NCBI GenBank assembly: GCA_018340375.1
Contig: JAFFJZ010000133.1
Coordinates: 1-64,000, forward strand
Length of the DNA: 64,000 nt
Direction of reading: 5' to 3'
Origin: Gonatopus flavifemur
Lineage: Eukaryota; Arthropoda; Insecta; Hymenoptera; Dryinidae
Shown: positions 57,101-64,000 of the stretch, piece by piece
How positions within the stretch are numbered: the stretch's first letter is position 1
How the letters are laid out: every line of letters starts with the position of its first letter
Notes under the pieces: model-generated
The model's database searches: none
What the model was told of the DNA's origin: nothing
The model's input: only the letters and a program-made list of their open reading frames with translations
Translations under genes and position numbers: made by a program

Positions 57101-60100
57101 ATTCCCTGTAAAAATTCACAAACACACGAAACCAATTGACATTTCATCTTCGCTATGTTACTTTTTAAAATATCGTGAGATGCAGTTGAAGGTTGCGTTC
57201 TGAAGTGAAAATTTTAGTACCGGTGAAATGTTGAATCGTCTTGCGTGTTTATGAGTTTTTTTTACAGGGAATGAAGATTGACTTTATTGCTAAATTTGTA
57301 TCCACAGTGCAATCCCAGACACGTACTATGATTTTTTTATAATTTTATACCAATTCTTATTTTGCACAGAAGTTTGGCGCACATTTTTCCTCGTTTGAAA
57401 TTTTCATATACTGTACATGGCATGCGTGCACAGACATTCAAACCATCAATGTATTCGAAGCCCCTTAATTACGCTCCAAGAAAAAACCACCTCCTTCGGA
57501 AAGGTCTACTGAATCCACTTAATTAGTTTTGAAGTAGGGATGGGCGATACACAATCGATTTTCCTCATATCGATACTTCTGCATCGATGTTCTATGTACC
57601 TATTCATTGAGGAATCGATGTTTCTTTCTTCGCATATCGAAAATGAAAATATCGGTTGGTTACATCCATCCATAGACTATATTCTATTCATAATGTGAGA
57701 TGCAAGGGAACCAATCTTTAATACCATCAATTTCGGAAAGGGACACACCTTAATGAACTCATAGAGTTATAAGAATATAATCGGGAGTCATAAGGAATTT
57801 ATCAATGGAAATGTGATGTCAGTTAAAAAAGAGAGCAATATACACTTTTCAACGAAACAAAATATCGGAGAATATTTTTCGAAATGTTTATAATGATATA
57901 ATTAAATTGTGGAGATTATAGTACATCTCAATAAAGAAAGATATATCTCAACATCCATTTTCAACAGAAGATTTTACATGAGAATAATACGTATTTGAAT
58001 TGTAATAATGACTACATTTACAACAGACAACTAAAATTATCGGGTTGTTCTATGGTATGAACTTTAATTTTTGTGATCAAAATATTTAAAAACTCCATCG
58101 ATTTTTTCGTATCGATATTTTTTTAATTCGATTCATCAATACCCTATATCGATGGTGTTGGGAAATCAATATTTTTGTTCAATATCGCTCATCCCTATTT
58201 TTAAGATTTCAATTGTGATCTATATTAAAATATATGAAATAGTTATACTCACGTTCTCCTTATCTGATGAAATTTTTTCATCTCTTTCCCCTTTCGCTAC
58301 CTGCTTTTTTATTTTTTTATCGTGTATTTCATGATGAGCTTCTTTGTTTTTTAGAGAAATATTTTCATTCTGTTCCTAAAGAAATCAAGATGTTTACAAA
58401 GAGAATTTGAAATTTAAGGTACAAAATATTCATCAATAAGTATTCCAAGCAGATTATCCCAACAGGCTTTCAGTATCGATGTGAATTGGATATCACTACG
58501 ACGTCGACATCGAAAACTCATCGAAATTTTGAGCTTAAGGACCATGGAGTCGTTTGAAGGAATGGGCTAAATTTTTACGTACTTTCCGAACAAGCAATAA
58601 ATACGAATTTTAAATATACAGTGATACAGTGCATTGCTAAAATTGAAGTTTAAATATCAAATTAAAACTGTAAATGATTTCTCAAAATCATGCAAACGAT
58701 TATGAACATATTAAACCTATAAATGTCAATAAATGTTATAACTTGTTTTTCATAATTAGGAATTACTTTGGCCTTTGAATTTATATTTATAGTCTAATTC
58801 TAGCCATGCACTTTATCACTGTATATTTAAAATTCGTATTTATTGCTTCCTTATTCAGAAAGTACGTAGCAAAATTTCGCCCATTCCTTTAATGACTCCA
58901 TGGCCCCTAATCGATTCGATCAAATCTAAAATTACGATGTGCCCTGCTTGCGTATATCTGAAAGTGAATGTACAAATTTCCAGAATAATGAAAAAAGCAC
59001 TGATCTCTACTATACACTGGACACCTGGATAGGGAAAACTTCAAAAACTATAAACCTCATTGAATCCTTCCGAAACCATAAAACGAACTTCTGCAATGTC
59101 AGCAGAATAGAGTCCTTGGAGGATTTAAATTGCCTTCTGTCATACTATATCTGTACTGTATATAGTACGATATAAAGCAATTTGAATCCTCCAAGAAAAA
59201 TTTGTATTACGAAGCAGCGTATCCCCTATCCCAAATAGTAAAAGTTTCAACAACTACTAGACTGATTGAATTCTTTTGGAACGACAAAATGAAGTACTGA
59301 AATATGAGCAGAATAGAGTCCTGTATACAGTACAATATATAGTATGACAAGAGGCAATTTGAATCCTCCAAGAACTCTATTCTGTTGATATTTCAGTTAT
59401 GCATTTTGTAGGTCCAAAAGAATTCAATGAACCCAGTTTTTGGAACTCTTGCTATTTGGGATAGGGAATACGCTGCTTTGTAATACAAAATTTTTTGTGA
59501 TGAATTGAAGCTAATAGAAGGCCCTGAATAAAGAAGTTCAATTACAGTTTTTGGAGAAAGATTTGAAACTCATTAATAGACTTTTATGCAATTTTTCAGT
59601 CAAAATTAAATTTCTACTATTATTTTCATATCGTATGAGGAAAAAACATTTCAAAATGATAATGAATTGCTATTTTGATGAACAGAATTTATTCTGAAAT
59701 AACAAATATCATTTTTTCCCATCAAATACGGAAGATTAGTTGAATGAAATATAGTTTTAGAAAATATGCTCATGTTGTTCAAATTTATCATTCTGCCTCC
59801 TTGAAAATAGTGACTGCCGGTCTTGTATTTTTCACAAGAATTTTGATCGATCCTCCATGCATGGTATAGTAGAGATTCAGTGACCAAACGTCATTCGTTT
59901 CAATTGTATTTAAATGACTCACATCATTCGATCTGTCGTACGTCATATTTTTCAATTTTTCTGTAACGTTTCCTCAGTTAATGTGCTCATCTCATTGCTC
60001 TGTAAGAAAAACAAAATATTTCATCACAGATAATTAAAAAAACAAATGGTCATCAGAAAAGACGTAAAAGTGACTCACTTTTTTTCCACTTATACTTTTC

Positions 60101-61098
60101 TTTTTGTTTCGCCCATCATCCGAAGTATCTTCCAGATAAGTTTTAGGTATTATAATAGGTCTGCGCTCTGTTGTTTTTGTCAATTCTTCTAGGCTATCTG
60201 GAAGTTGGTTAACATAAGATTTGATGTTCAACTACACAGGAAGAATTTTGCACTATTGATTACTTTTTCATACACGACTTGGTCGTGTAGCTGAAAAAAA
60301 GAATAATGCTATTAAGGTGTGTACTGACAGGAATCATTTATTTTTTGGCAGTAACTGTACATGCCAATACACGACTCAGTATTGTTATTCTTCTTTTGTT
60401 GTAGCCACACGACTAAGTCGTGTATGAAAAAGTAATCAGTAGCGTAGGACACCTCTATCCGACTCTCTGACTACACTATAGCGAACGAGGTATTTTTATT
60501 TTAGCTAACAACATTAGACCAGCAGATAGCTCTAGTTATTCTGGTAGGTTATTTCTCCTAATCTGATTGAATTCATGCCAATACACTACTCAGTATTGTT
60601 ATTTTTCTTTTGTTGTAGCCACACGACTAAGTTTTGTATGACAAAGTAATCAGTAGTGTAGGACTTCTCTATCCGACTCTCTGATCAAAGTATAGCGAAC
60701 GAGGTACTTTTATTTATGCAGCCTGCCAAAAGCATCAGCGTGGTACTGCAGATTAGTTCAAATGACGACAATAAGAAATTTCAAAAGTGAAAGAGTTGGA
60801 CAGCACTGGTGCAGGATTTTCTCTGTGTAGAATATTTGTATATAGTATAGAAGTTAGTATTTGTGTGAAAAAACAAAAAACATGAAAGACAATGAAAATT
60901 CTTTATTATATGATATATTTTTCACTCACCTTTTACTTGAATCAGCGTCGCCTTGCATATTTCTTCTCCGCACTTGATCTTATACGTTTTTTTGTAATTG
61001 ATATCATTTTTATCGAAGTTTGTAATATTTTCGACGGCTAATATTTGCAAAGCGTCATGACGCGAACAAGATTTATGGTACTTTACGTACGCGAACAT
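50890..61098 (-). CDS. BEN-domain-like gene, seven exons
   Basis: The only host gene I can support. Exons in order are 61098-60937, 60231-60079, 58375-58253, 56306-56178, 55850-55649, 52733-52630 and 51120-50890. Every junction has GT-AG, and from exon 2 on the phases agree (0, 0, 0, 0, then 1 rejoined by TG, then 0). The product would be about 367 residues: a small N-terminal domain, a charged linker, a coiled coil (exon 5), and a C-terminal region like a BEN domain. BEN domains are known for DNA binding and transcriptional or chromatin control in the nucleus. The function here is inferred from family only. The introns are loaded with palindromic elements. Confidence 0.65.
51471..52562. mobile_element. 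CCCTGG element in intron 6, TTAGGTAATAGG words
   Basis: CCCTGGTGAAAAAGACCTCC and the inverse of CCCTGGTGAAAAAACCCC bound a 1092-bp unit flanked by TA/TA. The arms pair over about 75 bp and the interior repeats CCTATTAC, AAATCCTATTAG and TTCATTAAATC. Confidence 0.75.
52630..52733 (-). CDS. BEN-like gene, exon 6
   Basis: Acceptor TTTGTGTAG, donor GTAATT. Its first two bases complete the split codon of exon 5. It encodes NFPIGHRRPLEDK, the lead-in to the BEN region. Confidence 0.65.
52869..53008. mobile_element. 140-bp CCCTGG element with empty site in the other arm
   Basis: CCCTGGCGAAAATGAAG at the left and TTTTTACCAGGG at the right. The mirrored arm reads straight across (CCACTTGATGTGTCC, near 54675-54688). 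Compared with that site the insertion adds 2 bp beyond the element (AC on one side, AT on the other), consistent with a 2-bp target duplication. Confidence 0.75.
53405..53829. mobile_element. Word-built element at the palindrome centre, TGACGTCAAAA words
   Basis: CCCAGTAGAACA and CACCTGTTCTACTAGGG are its ends. The terminus resembles CCTGTTCTACTTGG at 590 and its inverse at 7605, so these may be one family. Confidence 0.55.
54259..54645. mobile_element. TTAA-type hairpin element, copy 1
   Basis: TTAAGGTCCATGGAGTCG at the left pairs with CGGCTCCATGGCCCTAA at the right. The other palindrome arm carries TCAA at the matching point with no insertion. Confidence 0.7.
54782..55620. other. Intron 5 sequence without recognised feature
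   Basis: GGGGGGATCCTGC near 54868 and GCAGGATCCCCCCTTAA near 55582 are inverse. They suggest a diverged TTAA-flanked palindrome about 54864-55598, but the interior pairing is weak. Confidence 0.35.
55649..55850 (-). CDS. BEN-like gene, exon 5 (coiled coil)
   Basis: Acceptor TCTTTAACAG, donor GTAAGA. It is 202 bp and ends in phase 1. It encodes about 67 residues with heptad-like Leu spacing (GKLRTENTGLKKENHSLKEK), typical of the coiled coil preceding BEN domains. Confidence 0.7.
56178..56306 (-). CDS. BEN-like gene, exon 4
   Basis: Acceptor ATCTTTCAG, donor GTTAGT. It is 129 bp in phase 0 (SVKKRPCSQSDEAKNNVK). The basic KKRP is another candidate nuclear signal. Confidence 0.6.
56710..56886. 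mobile_element. Hairpin element in intron 3
   Basis: Arms of about 85 bp pair through CAAGCCAAACTACAAAAAACC and its inverse, with a very short loop near 56798. Confidence 0.75.
56907..57464. mobile_element. TTAA-flanked palindrome in intron 3
   Basis: GGGG(T/C)(T/C)TCGA ends with TTAA at 56903-56906 and 57465-57468. The interior resembles the 44722-45983 element (GAATACAAATTCAGC, TTTACCTGG blocks), so they are one family. Confidence 0.65.
57540..58200. other. Intron 3 stretch with ATCGAT-rich edges
   Basis: ATAGGGATGGGCGATAC/CATATCGAT at the left and ATCGATGG/TCGCTCATCCCTA near 58197 at the right look like diverged inverted ends enclosing AT-rich DNA. This is a probable element of about 660 bp with no gene. 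Confidence 0.4.
58253..58375 (-). CDS. BEN-like gene, exon 3
   Basis: Acceptor TTTCTTTAG, donor GTGAGT. It is 123 bp in phase 0 and encodes a Lys/Glu-rich stretch (KKIKKQVAKGERDEKISS). Confidence 0.6.
58535..58910. mobile_element. TTAA-type hairpin element, copy 2
   Basis: Same family as 54259-54645 (TTAAGGACCATGGAGTCG and GACTCCATGGCCCCTAA), with the interior in inverted order relative to copy 1. It lies in intron 2. Confidence 0.7.
58980..59490. repeat. Palindrome in intron 2
   Basis: TTGTATTACGAAGCAGCGTA (59197) pairs with TACGCTGCTTTGTAATACAA (ending 59490). Pairing continues through GAATTCTTTTGGA and GAATAGAGTCC. A partial direct copy precedes it at about 58990-59190. Confidence 0.65.
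60079..60231 (-). CDS. BEN-like gene, exon 2
   Basis: Acceptor CCTGTGTAG, donor GTGAGT. It is 153 bp in phase 0 and encodes a charged linker (LPDSLEELTKTTERRP, DTSDDGRNKKKSISGKK) with a basic end like a nuclear localisation signal. Confidence 0.6.
60250..60720. repeat. Hairpin plus 213-bp tandem duplication in intron 1
   Basis: TGATTACTTTTTCATACACGA (60277) pairs with TCGTGTATGAAAAAGTAATCA (about 60436). The block starting TGCCAATACACGACTCAG at 60361 is repeated, diverged, 213 bp downstream at 60574. Confidence 0.65.
60937..61098 (-). CDS. BEN-like gene, exon 1 (start)
   Basis: ATG at 61098 opens MFAYVKYHKSCSRHDAL, which resembles the short N-terminal domain found ahead of BEN domains in insect proteins. 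Two donors compete: GTAAAA after 60937 keeps phase 0 with exon 2, while the stronger GTGAGT after 60930 gives phase 1 and would need an exon I cannot see. I chose the former on phase. Confidence 0.6.
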
Positions 61099-61600
61099 AA
61101 TTTTCACAATTTTTTGCAAATTTGCAAACGAAATTCAGATATTCTTCAAAAATATTAAAGAATATTAATGCCGAAGTATGCACTGAGAACATAGGTGTCT
61201 CAACGGACGAAGATTAGGACGGATAACGGCGAAGAGGGAATACATAAATACCACGACACTCGACGACACTTCAATATGGCGATTCCTTAGGGTCTGCAGT
61301 GGTTATGTTTCTTGTTCCTCGGTTCTCGGTTTCACTTGATTTGAATAAACCAATGAAATCTTATCCACGTATTTCTTTGAATTTCATTGGTCAACTCAAC
61401 TAACATGGTGTCGTAAAGCAATTTTATGGTAGACCTGTTTTATACTGAAGTTGCATAATCCCGAATGTTGCTGAATTATGAATCGTTTATATTCGAGCGA
61501 ATTAGTAATTTAATAACAAAATACAAAGGTATTCAAGATCCAAAATCTTACAGTACAATCTTTGAACGATATCTCCAATTTCAAAAAGTCAATTTGAGAT
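61099..61600. other. Upstream region of the BEN-like gene
   Basis: No TATA box or initiator that I could assign with confidence. GC content rises at 61200-61310 (GGACGGATAACGGCGAAGAGG), which may mark the promoter or 5' untranslated region. That is inference only. Confidence 0.3.
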
Positions 61601-61611
61601 AATGAATAACA

Positions 61612-61756
61612 ATAGCTTCGTTCGTTCTAAGCTGTTTTGAGTTGCCTCAAAGTGCTCCAGGTATTTTTGATTGGCTCTTCTAGTTATAAAAATTAATTAA
61701 TTGGTTTGGTGCAAGTTGGGACAACTTGGAACACCTTAGAACGAACGAAGCTAATG
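61612..61756. mobile_element. 145-bp hairpin element
   Basis: TAGCTTCGTTCGTTCTAAGC at the left pairs with TTAGAACGAACGAAGCTAA at the right. Confidence 0.7.
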
Positions 61757-62300
61757 ATTCATTCGATTTTGGCCGTTTGAATTTTGGTTTCGTTTCTATA
61801 AACGATTCAAACTTGAACAACATTAATCCCAACACACCGTTGCTCCGATTGCTCCGAAATTTTGTATCCTGAGTTGTAATGTTCCAATGGATTATTGTGT
61901 AATAATTTTCCACAATAGGTTATATACGATTCTAATATAATTTTTATGTAAATAAAGTAAAAATCCATCAATTGGGGTTAGGAATATTATTAAAACAAAT
62001 CATATTTGTGTTCGTTCATAAATGAACAGTTTTCAGGTGAGTGCAGTTATACATGTGATGAAATAGTGAAAATTAATTCAACAAACTGAAATCATGGATA
62101 TTGTTAACGAATAAATGTTGGAATTCATTGTGCTAATTGCAGGAGACTGATATTTTGGAAATTGTGAGATTTTAATACCTTCACCTTTGGAATAATTGAA
62201 AAATTGTGCACGTACTTCAATAAATGGCTTGTATCCTATACTCACCACAAGAATTTAACATATGAATTTGTCATGCCGGCATGTTCAGTGTTTAGTACCC
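61757..62300. other. No recognisable feature
   Basis: AT-rich, no gene or repeat seen. Confidence 0.4.
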
Positions 62301-62301
62301 A

Positions 62302-62580
62302 GCCAACAAAATCAAGGTAGCACTTTTTGGAGCAAAGCTATTATCCTCTTGATTATTAATAATACATTTCAAAGTGTTTATACATATGCGCTCCATGTAT
62401 TTGTGGAAACGGTTGTGATTTGATAGTATTTTATTCGGAGCACTACTTGGTATAGTCTTTCTGGTAATACTGATAGTGCTATATTATAGTAGTAAACAAC
62501 GTCACGATACTAGAAAAGCTGGCTATCGTTGCATCATTGTAGCAAAAATGCAGATTCAGAAGCGCTCTGCTGGCAGGGTG
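62302..62580. mobile_element. Possible MITE, CCCAGCCAAC...GCTGGCAGGG ends
   Basis: The ends are roughly inverse. The interior has GAGCACT/AGTGCT and TAGTATTT words. It resembles the hairpins near 14.7 kb that contain GTGGCAGGGT. Boundaries are uncertain. Confidence 0.35.
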
Positions 62581-62889
62581 TTGTGCACAGCACACTAGTT
62601 TAGGAAGAATCCATCAAAAGTTGAATTGGCGTCTAAAGGAAACATTATGAATTATTCACAATTATTTTTTAACTTCTGTGCTGTATGAAATCCTACACTG
62701 AATATGAGTAAATCACGAATTATGGTAGAATTATAAATGTTCTTTGTAGAAATCTTATATTTGGTGTAAAAATTTTTTTTAAACATTCTCTACTGAATAT
62801 ACTCAATATTTTTCACCACACTGATCATGTTGAAAATAAAAAAAATGTTGTTTACAGTGCACTTATCAGTTGATATCTTGACATTGAAA
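62581..62889. other. No recognisable feature
   Basis: AT-rich spacer. Confidence 0.4.
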
Positions 62890-63019
62890 ATGAATTTCAA
62901 TCCGCCAAAACGTATTTATAAGAAATATTTGGATCGTAATGCCCGAAGAGGGCAGGAAGTAACTCCTCGCACATTGAAAAGATGAGAAAAGCGTCGTAAA
63001 CTGATACAAAGGAAACAAG
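62890..63019 (+). pseudogene. Candidate exon with an in-frame stop
   Basis: An ATG at 62890 opens MNFNPPKRIYKKYLDRNARR, a basic stretch in good coding style. It reaches TGA near 62986 within LKR-stop-EKRRKLIQRK, and then a donor-like GTGGTTAG at 63020. A single C-to-T change explains the stop. It may be a relic exon of a transposase or host gene. No partner exon was found. Confidence 0.3.
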
Positions 63020-63598
63020 GTGGTTAGTATATAATTTTCATCATGAATGACCTCCTGCAATTTCAATGCAGAATGAGCATGAGGAATTTATATCCCATAT
63101 AACAATTTACACTCAAGATACGTTTTAGACAAGTTCAAAATGGGTTATGCAACGTCTTTAGATATATTTCACATATTTCACGTGTAAAGATGATGTCCAA
63201 AATATCTCTTACGTGTAAAACATGTCTTTCAGAGATTCTCCAGATGCAAAAATGTTTGAGACTTGTCAATTATACTTAACACGTTGCATAATGCATCCCA
63301 AATTATTCAAACGATCTTTCTACGAATACATTTTTATGTGCGATATTATAGAACTTTGTCTATGTAATTATGTGAAGTGTAGCTTAGAGATACAGTTTTG
63401 GAAAAAGCTTCTGAACTGTATACTGAGTGTTTGAGAATTCATCATTTGAAAGAATCATCATTTGAGAATTCATCATTCATCATCATTATGAGCATTTAAA
63501 AATTTTTTTTCAAATCCAAATTACACAAAAGCATGGTGTGCTACATACTTGGGCTTGGCACCATTCGTTAAGTTGGAAAACGGCGGATCTCTGAGAAA
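63020..63598. other. Unassigned
   Basis: A short inverted pair, GTTATGCAACGT near 63143 and ACGTTGCATAATGCATCCC near 63281, suggests a diverged hairpin. The 70-codon frame at 63222-63434 is Cys-rich but unknown. Confidence 0.35.
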
Positions 63599-63712
63599 AA
63601 ATTCAACTATCCTATCATTGTTTGTTTCGGAACTGTAACAATTCAAAGTTGCTGAACGGTGATTGGCTAGAAGCTCAAAAATTTGAATTGAAAAATGATA
63701 GGATAGTTGAAT
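63599..63712. mobile_element. Hairpin element
   Basis: ATTCAACTATCCTATCATTG at the left pairs with AATGATAGGATAGTTGAAT at the right. Confidence 0.7.
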
Positions 63713-63713
63713 G

Positions 63714-64000
63714 CCCTGGTAAAAAAGTCGGAAAGGAATCCGTATGAAACCCGGATAGGAATCCGAATGAAACCCGGATAGGACTTCCGGGTCTTCATCC
63801 GGGTGTATCCGGGTGCGTATACGGATTTTGCGGTGATTCTTCATCCGGTTTTATCCGGATCTTTTCCGGATTCCAATACTGGATATTTTTTGAAATCTCA
63901 CATCAAATTTGAATAGAACTCATTCGATCCTTCGTCCCTGTTTTATTCAGGATTTCAAAAAATTTCTGGTCCAAAAACCCGGATAGAATCCGGATGGAAC
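63714..64000. mobile_element. CCCTGG element, left part, ATCCGG words; runs off the window
   Basis: Begins CCCTGGTAAAAAAGTCGG directly after the preceding hairpin. It repeats GGATAGGAATCCG, ATCCGGGT and AACCCGGAT in both orientations. The right end lies outside the window. Confidence 0.6.

Overview
The window is AT-rich animal nuclear DNA, almost certainly from an insect. The signs are spliced host exons with GT-AG introns, a Ty3/gypsy LTR retrotransposon, Tc1/mariner-family transposases and dozens of palindromic non-autonomous elements. The order is not settled. A hymenopteran such as a wasp is my guess from the general look of the gag, BEN and transposase proteins. There are no operons, ribosome binding sites, CRISPR arrays or convincing intact tRNA genes.

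Layout. 1-9.8 kb: MITE-like hairpins, a tandem repeat with a 246-bp higher-order period, a palindromic Tc1/mariner-family element (3728-6448) whose transposase is broken by a stop and by a 106-bp insertion with an 8-bp target duplication, and a 5'-truncated mauritiana-type mariner (8.5-9.2 kb). 9.8-20 kb: a 1.5-kb palindrome, a dense cluster of nested hairpins (14.0-14.9 kb), a 4.2-kb element built almost wholly of variants of one short word (14900-19057), and further palindromes. 20.9-39.3 kb: a very large inverted duplication with arms of about 5.3 kb. Its outer right breakpoint sits exactly on the terminus of a TA-flanked element, and its centre holds a foldback element split by a complete but decayed 6.0-kb gypsy element (26862-32864). 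39.3-49.4 kb: tRNA-like SINE fragments, more word-built elements, a 15-bp tandem repeat, an acidic-repeat ORF and nested TTAA-flanked palindromes. 50.9-61.1 kb: the one host gene I can support, a seven-exon BEN-domain-like gene on the minus strand. Its introns carry at least eight palindromic insertions. 61.1-64 kb: further hairpins and the left end of another word-built element.

The most distinctive theme is a family of elements starting CCCTGG and ending CCAGGG. Several are flanked by 2-bp direct repeats, and one is proven by an empty site in the other arm of a palindrome. Each copy is filled with degenerate repeats of its own short word. I see no transposase for it in the window.

All boundaries were read by eye. 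Family names rest on recognised motifs, not on database searches.
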